Positions 32,378-41,702 of a stretch of DNA of 64,000 nucleotides are shown in pieces. The translations under genes were made by a program, and so were the position numbers. The DNA comes from UBA2137 sp963740205 (lineage in GTDB: Bacteria > Pseudomonadota > Alphaproteobacteria > Micavibrionales > Micavibrionaceae), in the NCBI GenBank assembly GCA_963740205.1, contig CAVUDD010000002.1, positions 248,001 through 312,000 of the forward strand. The letters are read 5' to 3'. The notes under the pieces were generated by a model, which was not told the DNA's origin, made no database searches, and saw only the letters and a list, made by a program, of their open reading frames with translations. Positions within the stretch are counted from its first letter, which is position 1; each line of letters starts with the position of its first letter.

Positions 32378-33922
32378 CTAAATCTTCAATTCTGATGGGC
32401 GTTTATATTTAAGCCATAGAGAAACCATAAGCCTTGTCAGCATAATAGCTGAGAACATCGAGGTTATAATTCCGATTGTTAATGTCACAGCAAACCCTCG
32501 GACAGGCCCACTACCAAATGAATAAAGGAAAATGGCAGCTATCAAAGTCGTCATGTTAGCATCAACAATTGTTGAGAGAGCATTTTTATAACCACTATCA
32601 ATTGCAGACAGAAGGGAACGACCCGTGCGAACCTCTTCACGAATACGCTCAAAAATCAAAACATTCGCATCAACCGCCATACCAATGGTCAGGATAATTC
32701 CACCAATACCAGGTAAAGTCAGCGTGGCCTGAAGCCATGATAAAATTCCAAAAATCAGAAACATATTAAAGGACAATGCAAGTGCCGCAAAAACACCAAA
32801 CAGCCCATAGCTTACCATCATAAATATAAGTACGGCACCAAAACCCAGCATTCCCGCAAGCTTTCCTGCCTCCACAGAGTCACGACCTAATGTTGGACCA
32901 ACCGAGCGTTCCTCTAAAATTGTTAAAGGTGCTGGCAAGGCGCCTGCTCTTAGCAACAAAGAAAGATCGGTTGTTTCCTCAACCGTAAAGCGGCCAGAAA
33001 TAATCGCCTGCCCACCACAAATCGGTTCATTGATATTAGGTGCAGAAACAATCTCGTTATCCAGCACAATCGCAAAAGGCTTACCTACATTTTCACGTGT
33101 GATATCGCAGAAACGCTTAGCGCCCTGGCCATTAAGACGAAAACTAACAACAGGAGATCCATCTTGAAAATTAGGAGAGGCATTCGTCAACATATCTCCA
33201 GTAATTACAGCACGACGTTTAAGGGCAATTTCTTGTCCTTGCAGATCACGTGACGGTAAAGAGAATGTGTCAATCCCCCCATCTTGGTCGACAAGGTGGA
33301 ATGTTAGCTTTGCTGTTTTACCTAGAAGCTCCTTAACGCGTTCTGGACTATCGAGACCAGGAAGCTGAACAACAATACGTTCATCACCTTGACGTTGAAT
33401 AACGGGTTCGTTAGTGCCCGTTTCATCAATACGGCGACGGACAATTTCAATAGACTGGTTTAATGTTTGAGTGTTGATGTCATCAATACCACTGTCAGTA
33501 AATACGACCTCAAAAGTACCTTCTGCAGAACTTGTTAAATCTGTTCTCTCATCAAGTTTTCTCAAAATTTTCTTGGCTTGATCAGCTTGTGTAATATCAC
33601 GAAGTGAGACACGAAAGCCATTTTGTATGGGTGAAAGTCTAGTATATCCTATGCGCTCACTTCTCAACTCGCCGCGCGCTTGCGCCATTAGATCAGAAGA
33701 TTGCTCTTTAAGAACATCATCAAGCTCAACCTGCAAAAGCAAGTGTGATCCACCTTGCAAATCCAATCCCAAATTAACCGCTTGGGATGGAACCCAACTA
33801 GGCACATTTTCCGCAATAGAGGCACGTGTCTCTGGCGCAATAAAGTTTGGCAGAGTGAACAGGACACCCCACACACATACTGCCACAATAAGGAAAATTT
33901 TCCAGTTAGAAAAATGGATCAT
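32378..33922 (-). CDS. secD: Protein translocase subunit SecD
   Basis: 514 aa. TM1 at the N-terminus, then LGLDLQGGSHLLLQVEL, the P1 periplasmic domain with IVQLPGLDSPERVKELLG, and six-TM block with GMAVDANVLIFERIREEVR (proton-conducting TM4 Asp). The periplasmic ligand loop SGRFTVEETTDLSLLLRAGALPAP is complete. Works with SecF and YajC on SecYEG. Translation starts 18 nt after yajC. Confidence 0.97.
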   Translation of the reverse strand: MIHFSNWKIFLIVAVCVWGVLFTLPNFIAPETRASIAENVPSWVPSQAVNLGLDLQGGSHLLLQVELDDVLKEQSSDLMAQARGELRSERIGYTRLSPIQNGFRVSLRDITQADQAKKILRKLDERTDLTSSAEGTFEVVFTDSGIDDINTQTLNQSIEIVRRRIDETGTNEPVIQRQGDERIVVQLPGLDSPERVKELLGKTAKLTFHLVDQDGGIDTFSLPSRDLQGQEIALKRRAVITGDMLTNASPNFQDGSPVVSFRLNGQGAKRFCDITRENVGKPFAIVLDNEIVSAPNINEPICGGQAIISGRFTVEETTDLSLLLRAGALPAPLTILEERSVGPTLGRDSVEAGKLAGMLGFGAVLIFMMVSYGLFGVFAALALSFNMFLIFGILSWLQATLTLPGIGGIILTIGMAVDANVLIFERIREEVRTGRSLLSAIDSGYKNALSTIVDANMTTLIAAIFLYSFGSGPVRGFAVTLTIGIITSMFSAIMLTRLMVSLWLKYKRPSELKI

Positions 33923-33940
33923 AAGATTAAACCTAGCCTG

Positions 33941-34348
33941 TTACTTCTTTTTAGAAGGTGCTTTTTCAGTCTTTTTCTTGTTGTCCGCGGTATCGTTAGC
34001 AGGCATCGCATCCTGATACATAGACATGACAGCAGAACGTAAGATTGTAATTTTAACATCACCAACTTGAATGAGCATTTCGTTGTCATTCAAAATCTTA
34101 TCAACCGTACCTACAAGTCCACCTTGAGTAACAATCTTTGCACCCTTATCAAGCTGGCTCAGCATATTTTGGTGTGTTTTCATGCGCTTTTGTTGCGGGC
34201 GTATCATTAAGAAGTAGAACAACGCTACTAAAACACCAATTAGAAGCATGTTCATCATGAATGCCTCTCCTGCACTAGGAGCCTCTGCTACTGCAATTGT
34301 CGCATCTGTTAATTCTTCGCTTTGTGCGAAAGCTTGTGAAATCCACAT
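33941..34348 (-). CDS. yajC: Preprotein translocase auxiliary subunit YajC
   Basis: Single-pass membrane protein of the SecDF-YajC complex. I choose the ATG at 34348, giving MWISQAFAQ, close to the usual alphaproteobacterial YajC start, because AAGGA lies about nine bases upstream; the ORF extends to 34366. One TM segment (about 30-50) is followed by the diagnostic FYFLMIRPQQKRMKTHQ and the YajC domain ending near RSAVMSMY. The C-terminus is a short Lys/Asp-rich tail. First gene of the secD-secF run. Confidence 0.93.
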   Translation of the reverse strand: MWISQAFAQSEELTDATIAVAEAPSAGEAFMMNMLLIGVLVALFYFLMIRPQQKRMKTHQNMLSQLDKGAKIVTQGGLVGTVDKILNDNEMLIQVGDVKITILRSAVMSMYQDAMPANDTADNKKKTEKAPSKKK

Positions 34349-34464
34349 GGGGTTTATCCTTTCCATGTCTAATACTTAAGTTATCAATTCTGTGATGGAC
34401 TATAGCCTTTCATACTTCAAAAACAAGAGGAAGGTTTTGAAATATGCACATCTGTAATGTGACT

Positions 34465-35481
34465 TTATTCCAAATAACTTTCAGGATTTAAAGTTTGTGA
34501 ACCCTTGCGGATTTCAAAATGAAGTTGGGGCATGTCCACGTTACCAGTTGAACCTACCGTTCCTATCGGCTGACCGCGTGTTACAACTGTTCCCTTATTG
34601 GCAAGAATTTTGTCCATGTGGGCATAGGCTGTCACATAATTATCAGCGTGCTTTACAAGGATAAGATTACCATATCCTGCCAAATCATCCCCTGAATAAA
34701 TTACAACACCATTTTCTGCAGAACGCACGGTATTGCCGCGAGGTGCCTTTATATTAATACCATCATTGTGGAGTGAATTTGCCTTTGAACCATAGCTTGA
34801 AATGACATTACCACGCACAGGACTAAGAAAACGTGCAGAACTTCTAGGCGCAATACGCTTAATCTCGGAGTCTACTGGTTTAGGTGAAGCAATTTTATCT
34901 GGCTTCTCTTGAGATGGCAGTTGTTCTGTTACCGCGCGCGGCAAATCAGGCTGAGGTATCGGTTCAAGCGCTTCACCTGTGACAGGCGCGCGTGAAGCTT
35001 GTCTTGATGGAGGAACAAAAGTCTCTTGGCTTTGCATCCTTTGGGTTACTGGTGGTTTAATTTGAGCAATAGTTGATGGTATGCGTACATCTTGCCCTGT
35101 TTGAATAACATAGGGTGGTTGGAGGTTATTCAGCTTTGCCAAATCAGTGACCGAAGTATCAAATAATCTAGATATTGAATAAAGCGTGTCTTCGTCTCTG
35201 ACACGGTAACTTGCCGGTGCTGGCAAAAGAACGCGTGTGCCATTTTTCAAATGATATGGAGGCTTTAATTCATTCAGAACAATCAAATCACGCATGGGCA
35301 GATTATATTGCTGAGAAATTGTATAAACCGTATCTCCCGGCTTAACTGCATGCGCGCCCATTGAGCCACCACCAGCGGCCTTGCCATAATGATATACGGT
35401 TACATTTTCAGGGTGATGCGTTTCGCAGGCACCAAGACCAGCAAGAAGAAAGACAGCAATGACAGACCCAAAGCGTTTCAT
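34465..35481 (-). CDS. LysM/M23 lipoprotein, NlpD/EnvC/DipM-like, with altered active site
   Basis: Outer-membrane lipoprotein (lipobox LGAC, Cys about residue 19) with two LysM domains (about 43-88 and 91-135), a Pro/Gln-rich linker and a C-terminal M23/LytM domain. The first metal-ligand motif HxGxD reads NDGIN, so the first His and the Asp are both missing; the later HxH-type motif LHFEIRKG is kept. NlpD- and EnvC-type relatives with such changes do not cut peptidoglycan but activate amidases at the septum. I prefer the ATG at 35481; a GTG at 35496 would overlap pcm. Lies between pcm and yajC, the usual place for nlpD-like genes. Confidence 0.83.
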   Translation of the reverse strand: MKRFGSVIAVFLLAGLGACETHHPENVTVYHYGKAAGGGSMGAHAVKPGDTVYTISQQYNLPMRDLIVLNELKPPYHLKNGTRVLLPAPASYRVRDEDTLYSISRLFDTSVTDLAKLNNLQPPYVIQTGQDVRIPSTIAQIKPPVTQRMQSQETFVPPSRQASRAPVTGEALEPIPQPDLPRAVTEQLPSQEKPDKIASPKPVDSEIKRIAPRSSARFLSPVRGNVISSYGSKANSLHNDGINIKAPRGNTVRSAENGVVIYSGDDLAGYGNLILVKHADNYVTAYAHMDKILANKGTVVTRGQPIGTVGSTGNVDMPQLHFEIRKGSQTLNPESYLE

Positions 35482-35486
35482 ATTAT

Positions 35487-36173
35487 CTACGCGCACACCT
35501 CTTGAAGTTCATCGTTTGAATATAAATTTAGTGGAACAATATTGGGAAGTAGTGGCACAAATTTTACAGGACAAATATCACGCATAGCCAAGGTATCTTC
35601 ATTTTCACGCTTATAAGACCTTAAAACTTGATGTCCATCACCAATTTCAACAGGCACAACAAGGATACCACCATCTGCAAGCTGGCTTATAAGGGCGTCT
35701 GGTGGTTTTTGATAAGCTGCTGCCGTGACAATAATACGATCAAAAGGGGCTTGATCTGGCCACCCTTTCATACCGTCTCCCGCTATGGACGTAATATTAC
35801 GTAATCTTAACGCCTCGAAGCGTTGCTCTGCAGTTTCCAATAATGGTCGATGGCGTTCGATTGTGTAGACACGCCTACAAAGATAAGCAAGAACCGCCGC
35901 TTGATATCCCGATCCTGTACCCACCTCGAGAACTTTCATACGGTCATCAAGCTGTAAGGCTTGTGTCATAACGGCAACAACATAAGGTTGGCTAATTGTC
36001 TGCTCAAGACCAATCGACAATGCTTTGTTCTCATAGGCCTGATGTTGTAAAGCTTGAGGCACAAACATCTCACGAGGCGTTTTTTCAATTGCACTCAAAA
36101 CATTAGTGTCTTGAATGCCTTCGCTCCGCAACTGCATGACCAGTCGGATTTTCCGAGTATCTAATTGGTTCAC
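35487..36173 (-). CDS. pcm: Protein-L-isoaspartate O-methyltransferase
   Basis: Repairs isoaspartyl damage in proteins using SAM. 228 aa. LSIGLEQTISQPYVVAVMTQ is the PCMT hallmark, followed by SAM motif I VLEVGTGSGYQAAVLA, motif II FDRIIVTAAA and motif III LADGGILVVPV. Part of the serS / pcm / M23 cluster, but surE, normally between serS and pcm, is absent: only an 84-bp gap remains. Confidence 0.95.
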   Translation of the reverse strand: MNQLDTRKIRLVMQLRSEGIQDTNVLSAIEKTPREMFVPQALQHQAYENKALSIGLEQTISQPYVVAVMTQALQLDDRMKVLEVGTGSGYQAAVLAYLCRRVYTIERHRPLLETAEQRFEALRLRNITSIAGDGMKGWPDQAPFDRIIVTAAAYQKPPDALISQLADGGILVVPVEIGDGHQVLRSYKRENEDTLAMRDICPVKFVPLLPNIVPLNLYSNDELQEVCA

Positions 36174-36203
36174 TTGAACTGGTTTCCTAATAAGGATTAG
36201 AAA

Positions 36204-36229
36204 TGATAAAACACGTGGCGAACACCACG
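36204..36229 (-). terminator. Probable terminator after serS
   Basis: Read on the minus strand: CGTGG, 6-nt loop TGTTCG, CCACG, then TGTTTTATC. Short 5-bp G/C stem with a modest T tract in the 84-bp gap between serS and pcm. Confidence 0.4.
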
Positions 36230-36257
36230 CACCCTCAAGGTAGCATGGGGAGTATGC

Positions 36258-37538
36258 TTACTTCAACGGAAGAATTTTTGTTTGGCCGCCCATGTATGGT
36301 TGAAGAACCTCTGGAATATTTATCCCACCAGTTTCAGCGTCATAGTAATTTTCCATGACAGCAACCAATGTGCGTCCAACGGCAAGACCAGAACCATTAA
36401 GTGTATGCAGGAAAGTCGTGCTCTTTTCACCCTCGCGTTTAAACCTTGCATTCATACGACGCGCCTGAAAATCACCACAATTTGAACAGCTGGAAATTTC
36501 ACGGTACGTATTTTGCGCAGGCAACCAAACCTCTATGTCATAGGTCTTGCGTGCACCAAAACCTGTATCACCAGCGCATAAAACCATTGTGCGGTAGGGT
36601 AAATCCAGTTTCTCAAGAATGCTTTCTGCGCATTTTGTCATGCGCTCATGTTCAGCTTCACTGTTTTCTGGTTTTACAATCGACACCATTTCAACCTTAT
36701 AGAATTGATGTTGGCGTATCATGCCGCGCGTGTCTTTGCCTGCTGATCCTGCCTCGGAACGAAAACAAGGTGTAAAGGCGGTATAGCGCCTTGGAAGCGT
36801 TCCCTCGTCCACAATCTCCTCTGCAACAATATTAGTCAGAGACACTTCAGCTGTTGGAATGAGCCATTTTCCATCGTTTGTTTGGTAAAGATCTTCACTA
36901 AACTTGGGAAGCTGCCCTGTCCCATAAAGCGCCTCGCTGTTTACTAACAGAGGTGGAGAAATTTGCGTGTAACCATTTTCTTCGGATTGCACATCTAGCA
37001 TAAAATTTGATAACGCACGCTCCAATTTTGCTAATTGATGACTTAAAATCACAAAGCGAGAGCCTGACATTTTTGCAGCTAACTCAAAGTCCAACATACC
37101 TAGCCCCTCACCAATCGCTTGATGGTCAAGGGCTTCACTGTTCAAAAGTTTTGGTTCAGAAAATTTACGAATCTCAACATTCTCAGACTCGCTTTTACCA
37201 GCTGGCACAACATCATCTAGGGTATTGGGAAGGCTTGAAAGAATATCATTAAGCTTCTCAGCTATCTTAGCTTCTTGTGTTTCCAATCCAGCTAGAGTTT
37301 CCTTGATTTGAGCCACCTCGTCCATAATGACTTGTGCGTCACCACCCTGGGATTTGATTTGCCCAATTTCCTTAGATTTTTCATTTCTCTCTTGAAGCAA
37401 ATTCTGTAGCTGCGTCTGCAAGGCGCGGCGATCTTCATCAAGCTTGAGAATTTCAGGTGTTTGCGCAGAAAGGCCACGGCGCGCCCAGTTATTGTCATAG
37501 CTTTCGGGATTTTCTCTGATGGCTCTTAAATCGTGCAT
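36258..37538 (-). CDS. serS: Serine--tRNA ligase
   Basis: Charges tRNA-Ser and tRNA-Sec. 426 aa. The long N-terminal antiparallel coiled coil (about 30-105), which grips the tRNA variable arm, is followed by motif 1, motif 2 TPCFRSEAGSAGKDTRGMIR with HQFYKVEMV, and motif 3 NGSGLAVGRTLVAVMENY. Full length. In many alphaproteobacteria tatC lies before and surE after; here the upstream neighbour is a divergent formylglutamate amidohydrolase and surE is missing. Confidence 0.97.
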   Translation of the reverse strand: MHDLRAIRENPESYDNNWARRGLSAQTPEILKLDEDRRALQTQLQNLLQERNEKSKEIGQIKSQGGDAQVIMDEVAQIKETLAGLETQEAKIAEKLNDILSSLPNTLDDVVPAGKSESENVEIRKFSEPKLLNSEALDHQAIGEGLGMLDFELAAKMSGSRFVILSHQLAKLERALSNFMLDVQSEENGYTQISPPLLVNSEALYGTGQLPKFSEDLYQTNDGKWLIPTAEVSLTNIVAEEIVDEGTLPRRYTAFTPCFRSEAGSAGKDTRGMIRQHQFYKVEMVSIVKPENSEAEHERMTKCAESILEKLDLPYRTMVLCAGDTGFGARKTYDIEVWLPAQNTYREISSCSNCGDFQARRMNARFKREGEKSTTFLHTLNGSGLAVGRTLVAVMENYYDAETGGINIPEVLQPYMGGQTKILPLK

Positions 37539-37589
37539 AATCTTTTAAATCTTGTTTTTCTGTTCATTCTCGGGTGAAATAGCTACTAA

Positions 37590-38453
37590 ATGTCTAATAT
37601 CTTATCCCTAAATCGAGTTTATACACTTTGCAAGCCAGAAGGCGATAGTCACGCGCCTCTTTTTTTCAATTCACCCCATAGTGGTCAAACCTATCCGAAT
37701 GATTTTGCCCATGCCTGCAAAAAAACACAACTGGACTCCCTCTCCGATCTCTATGTAGACGAGCTTTTCTCGCATGTAACTTCTCAAGGGGCATATTTTT
37801 TAAAAGCCGAATTCCCACGATCCTATGTTGATGTGAACAGACACGAGGATGATATAGATACGCAACTTGTTGATGGACTATGGACAAAACCTTTATACCA
37901 AAAAGGGCGTGCTAATGCAGGTTATGGTGTCGTGTACAGACTTGCCAAGGGAGAACCTATATACGAACACCACCTTTCTCCAGAAATTATCACACAGCGA
38001 TTGAAGAATTATTACCAACCTTACCATCAGACAATGCATGATACCCTTCAAAATATTCAAGCACAGTTCGGATGTAGCTATCACATTAATTGCCACTCCA
38101 TGCCCTCGGCGCATCGTTTTATAGATTTGCCTGATATTGTCCTAAGCGATAGAAATGGATCAAGCTGTTCACTGTCTTTCATTGAATATGTTAGAGGGCT
38201 CTTTACAGAGAAGAACTATAGCGTGGCCATTAACCATCCCTATAAAGGCGCAGAGATTTTAAGGAAGTATGGACAACCAACACTTGAAATGCACAGTCTG
38301 CAGATTGAAATTAATCGCGCACTTTATATGAACGAAGAAACGTTACAGAAAAATAAAGGCTTTTTAAGATTACAAAAAAACCTGAAGAGTATTACAGGCC
38401 TATTATCGGACACACTCAAGAATTCTTGCGAAAAACTTCTGGCAGCTGATTAG
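37590..38453 (+). CDS. N-formylglutamate amidohydrolase family protein
   Basis: 287 aa. The FGase family pattern is clear: LFFNSPHSGQTYPNDF near 24-39, SLSDLYVDELF, YVDVNRHEDDID (metal/catalytic region), GYGVVYRLAKGEPIY, HINCHSMPS and the terminal LQIEINRALYMNE. In histidine degradation such enzymes release glutamate from N-formylglutamate, but no hut genes are nearby, and the family also acts on other N-formyl or peptide substrates. Lies head-to-head with serS and abuts lipB tail-to-tail with no gap. Confidence 0.82.
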   Translation: MSNILSLNRVYTLCKPEGDSHAPLFFNSPHSGQTYPNDFAHACKKTQLDSLSDLYVDELFSHVTSQGAYFLKAEFPRSYVDVNRHEDDIDTQLVDGLWTKPLYQKGRANAGYGVVYRLAKGEPIYEHHLSPEIITQRLKNYYQPYHQTMHDTLQNIQAQFGCSYHINCHSMPSAHRFIDLPDIVLSDRNGSSCSLSFIEYVRGLFTEKNYSVAINHPYKGAEILRKYGQPTLEMHSLQIEINRALYMNEETLQKNKGFLRLQKNLKSITGLLSDTLKNSCEKLLAAD

Positions 38454-39080
38454 TTACGAGAGCAGAGGCACTCTCTTAACTGTTTCCTGCATTACCTTAT
38501 CCAGATCACTCATAGATATTTTTTGCCCCAAATCGTGGAATGACGTCACACCAAATTGCTTAATACCGCAGGGTACTATTCCAGAAAAATGTGAAAGGTC
38601 CGGGTTAACGTTGATAGCAAGGCCGTGATAGGTTACCCAATGGCGAATACGCACACCAATAGCTGCTATTTTTTTCTCACCCGATGGAGTTTCAACCCAA
38701 ATTCCTATGCGCCCTTCTCGACGTTCACCTTGAATATTGAACGCACCTAACGTTAGAATTATCCATTCCTCTAAAGACCATATATATTTTTTAATATCAG
38801 GAACTTGTTGTTTTTTCTTAAGGTTACACATTACATAGGAAACACGTTGTCCAGGCCCATGATAAGTGTATTGCCCACCCCTTCCAGTCTCGTAAACAGG
38901 AAAATCTTTACCTATTAAATCTTGCGCATTGGCGCTTGTTCCCCCTGTATAAAGTGAGGGATGTTCAAGGGACCATATCAACTCATCTGCATTGTTCTCA
39001 CGAATATCGGCTACACGTGCCTCCATACCTTTTACGGCCTCCTCATAAGGGACGAGTTTTTGAGAAAATTTCCACTCCAT
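38454..39080 (-). CDS. lipB: Octanoyl-[ACP]:protein N-octanoyltransferase LipB
   Basis: Transfers octanoate from ACP to the lipoyl domains of 2-oxoacid dehydrogenases, before LipA inserts sulfur. 208 aa. RGG box at 67-69 (ETGRGGQYTYHGPGQ), catalytic Lys about 138 (EKKIAAIGVRI), LAINVNPDL and catalytic Cys171 (IVPCGIKQFGVTS) are all present. Single gene; its promoter must lie in the 114-bp gap to the tRNA-Leu on the other strand. Confidence 0.95.
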   Translation of the reverse strand: MEWKFSQKLVPYEEAVKGMEARVADIRENNADELIWSLEHPSLYTGGTSANAQDLIGKDFPVYETGRGGQYTYHGPGQRVSYVMCNLKKKQQVPDIKKYIWSLEEWIILTLGAFNIQGERREGRIGIWVETPSGEKKIAAIGVRIRHWVTYHGLAINVNPDLSHFSGIVPCGIKQFGVTSFHDLGQKISMSDLDKVMQETVKRVPLLS

Positions 39081-39194
39081 AATTATGTTGAACCTTTATG
39101 TGAACGCCGTTGCACTTTCCTATCAAATTTGATATCTCATGTCACCACATAGAGTTTTCAGAATTATTTAAACTCCATGCACAATATATAGTGT

Positions 39195-39283
39195 GCGGCC
39201 ATGGCGGAATTGGTAGACGCGCAGCGTTGAGGTCGCTGTGGGCGTTTTAGCCCGTGGAAGTTCGAGTCTTCTTGGCCGCACCA
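39195..39283 (+). tRNA. tRNA-Leu, anticodon GAG
   Basis: Acceptor arms GCGGCCA (39195-39201) and TGGCCGC (39273-39279), discriminator A at 39280 and genomically encoded CCA at 39281-39283. Anticodon stem CAGCG/CGCTG encloses loop TTGAGGT, with GAG at 39229-39231, reading CUC/CUU codons. A long variable arm (about 39239-39254) marks the class II tRNA type expected of Leu, and the T loop is TTCGAGT. 89 nt including CCA. Confidence 0.96.
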
Positions 39284-39292
39284 ATATATCTT

Positions 39293-39298
39293 TATAAT
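39293..39298 (+). promoter_or_regulatory. Consensus -10 hexamer between tRNA-Leu and maeB
   Basis: A perfect TATAAT. The best-spaced -35 (TCTTGG, 39270-39275) lies within the tRNA acceptor region and is weak. Could give maeB its own start near 39305, 14 nt before the ATG. Confidence 0.3.
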
Positions 39299-39318
39299 AC
39301 TCTCATAAGGGGACAACC

Positions 39319-41658
39319 ATGAGTGACGTATCAGATACATACACAAACAAGAAAAAAGACCTTACAGAGGCAGCTCTTGAATACCATAAGCGCGAACCTA
39401 GAGGTAAGATATCCATGGTTCCCACAAAACCTCTTACAACTCAGCGTGACCTTGCTTTAGCTTATTCACCAGGCGTTGCTATTCCTTGCGAAGAAATAGC
39501 AAAAGACCCAAGCAAAGCACTTGATTACACGTCACGGGGAAATTTGGTCGCTGTTATTTCAAACGGAACAGCTGTTCTTGGATTAGGTGACATTGGGGCA
39601 TTGGCTTCAAAGCCTGTGATGGAAGGGAAATGCTGTCTTTTCAAAAAGTTCGCAGATATTGATTCTATTGATATTGAAGTTGATGAAACAGATGTACAGA
39701 AATTTGTTGATACCGTTGCTAGACTTGAACCCTCTTTTGGCGGAATAAACCTTGAAGACATCAAGGCGCCCGAATGTTTTGAAATTGAAAAACAATTACG
39801 TGAACGCATGAATATTCCTGTGTTCCATGATGATCAACACGGAACAGCCATCATTGTTTCTGCAGCATTCTTGAATTGGATGCATTTGACTGGACGCGAT
39901 TTTAAGAAAACCAAACTTGTTGGGTCTGGTGCTGGGGCGTCTGCGATTGCCTGCTTACGTTTACTTGTTGAGGCTGGCCTGCCGCGGGAAAACATCACTA
40001 TTTGTGACCGTGAAGGTGTCGTTTATAAAGGGCGCAACGTAGGTATGGACCCTGCTAAGGAAGAATTTGCTAATGATACAAAGGCACGCACACTTGAAGA
40101 TGCAATTGTTGGTGCAAACGTCTTTCTTGGATTGTCAGGACCCGGCGTTCTGAATAAAGAGCTTGTTTCTAAAATGGCTGATGCACCACTTATTATGGCG
40201 CTTGCCAACCCTACACCGGAAATCATGCCAGAAGAGGCGCGCGAGGCAAAACCTGATGCTGTAATTTGTACAGGTCGCTCAGATTACCCCAATCAAGTTA
40301 ACAATGTACTTTGCTTTCCCTTCATCTTCCGCGGTGCTTTGGATGTTGGCGCAACCACAATTAACGAAGAAATGAAGCTTGCCTGTGTTAAGGCGCTTGC
40401 CGAATTGACACGCAGAGAAGCCACAGCAGAAGTTGCCACTCTTTACAGTGATGAAAGCCTTGAGTTTGGCCCAGAATATCTTATTCCAAAACCCTTTGAT
40501 CCACGCCTGATTGTGGAGGTATCGGCCGCTGCTGCTCAGGCTGCAATGGATACTGGCGTTGCCACACGTCCCATTAAGGACATGGCTGCCTATAAGGAAA
40601 AACTACAACAGTTCTTTTATCGTACAGATCTTGTCATGCGCCCTGTCTTTACACGTGCAAAATCAAACCCTAAACGTGTAGTTTTTTGTGAGGCTGAAGA
40701 AGACCGTGTATTGCGCGCAGTACAGGTCTCTGTTGATGATGGCCTTGCAAGTCCAATTCTTATTGGGCGTAAGCATGTTGTCGAAACACGTATCAAGCGA
40801 CTTGGTTTAAGGCTTACAACAGGCAAAGACTTTGAGCTTTGTGATCCTGAAAGTGATCCTCGTTATAAGAGCTATTGGACAACCTATCATTCATTAATGG
40901 AGCGCAAAGGAATAACACCTTCAGATGCCCGTAATGTTGTGAGAACAAATACAACGGTTATTGGTGCTCTTATGGTTCACAAGGGCGAGGCAGATGCCGT
41001 TATTTGTGGAACAGTTGGGCAATACAATAAACACCTTAAACACATTAACGATATTATTGGCTTACAGCAGGATGTGGATACAGCCGCCGCCATGAGCATA
41101 CTCATCCATGATAAAGGCTCTCTGTTTATTTGTGATACGCACGTAAATCCCAACCCATCTTGCGCACAAATTGTTGAAATGACGCTTCTTGCCATTGAGG
41201 AAATAAAAAAATTCGGAATTACGCCTAAAGTGGCTCTCGTGTCTCACTCCAATTTTGGAACACATGACACACCGCGATCAATTGTATTGCGTGAGGCATG
41301 CGAAGAATTGAAAAAACGTGCGCCTAATATCGAGATAGAGGGTGAAATGCATGCAGATTCTGCGCTTTCTGCAGAAATAAGACAAAACACTATGCCAAAT
41401 TCCATTTTAAATGGTGAGGCCAATCTTCTGATTATGCCGGATGTGGATGCAGCAAATATTTCATTCAATCTTATAAAAATGCTTACTGATGGCGTCTCTA
41501 TAGGCCCTCTTCTTTTGGGTTCAGCAATGCCAGCACATATTTTAACGCCTTCTGTAACACCAAGAGGAATTATTAATGTAACTGCCCTTGCAACTGTTGG
41601 CGCACAAGTTTATGAAACAGAAAGCGAAAGACAAATTCTTTCTCAAGGCGCGCTATAA
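39319..41658 (+). CDS. maeB: NADP-dependent malic enzyme with C-terminal phosphotransacetylase-like domain
   Basis: Oxidative decarboxylation of malate to pyruvate, making NADPH. 779 aa in three parts: malic N-terminal domain (YSPGVAIPCEEIAKDP, then FADIDSIDIEVDE and GGINLEDIKAPECF), NAD(P)-binding domain (VGSGAGASAIACLRLL, about 190-420), and a PTA-like domain from about 430 onward with ALVSHSNFG and MPNSILNGEANLLIMPD. The last domain is usually a non-catalytic regulatory module in MaeB. Ribosome site AAGGGGA precedes the ATG by 7-8 bases. Confidence 0.95.
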   Translation: MSDVSDTYTNKKKDLTEAALEYHKREPRGKISMVPTKPLTTQRDLALAYSPGVAIPCEEIAKDPSKALDYTSRGNLVAVISNGTAVLGLGDIGALASKPVMEGKCCLFKKFADIDSIDIEVDETDVQKFVDTVARLEPSFGGINLEDIKAPECFEIEKQLRERMNIPVFHDDQHGTAIIVSAAFLNWMHLTGRDFKKTKLVGSGAGASAIACLRLLVEAGLPRENITICDREGVVYKGRNVGMDPAKEEFANDTKARTLEDAIVGANVFLGLSGPGVLNKELVSKMADAPLIMALANPTPEIMPEEAREAKPDAVICTGRSDYPNQVNNVLCFPFIFRGALDVGATTINEEMKLACVKALAELTRREATAEVATLYSDESLEFGPEYLIPKPFDPRLIVEVSAAAAQAAMDTGVATRPIKDMAAYKEKLQQFFYRTDLVMRPVFTRAKSNPKRVVFCEAEEDRVLRAVQVSVDDGLASPILIGRKHVVETRIKRLGLRLTTGKDFELCDPESDPRYKSYWTTYHSLMERKGITPSDARNVVRTNTTVIGALMVHKGEADAVICGTVGQYNKHLKHINDIIGLQQDVDTAAAMSILIHDKGSLFICDTHVNPNPSCAQIVEMTLLAIEEIKKFGITPKVALVSHSNFGTHDTPRSIVLREACEELKKRAPNIEIEGEMHADSALSAEIRQNTMPNSILNGEANLLIMPDVDAANISFNLIKMLTDGVSIGPLLLGSAMPAHILTPSVTPRGIINVTALATVGAQVYETESERQILSQGAL

Positions 41659-41702
41659 TTTTCTAAAATCAAACATCTAATTTAACAGGAAGGGATAAGC
41701 TC

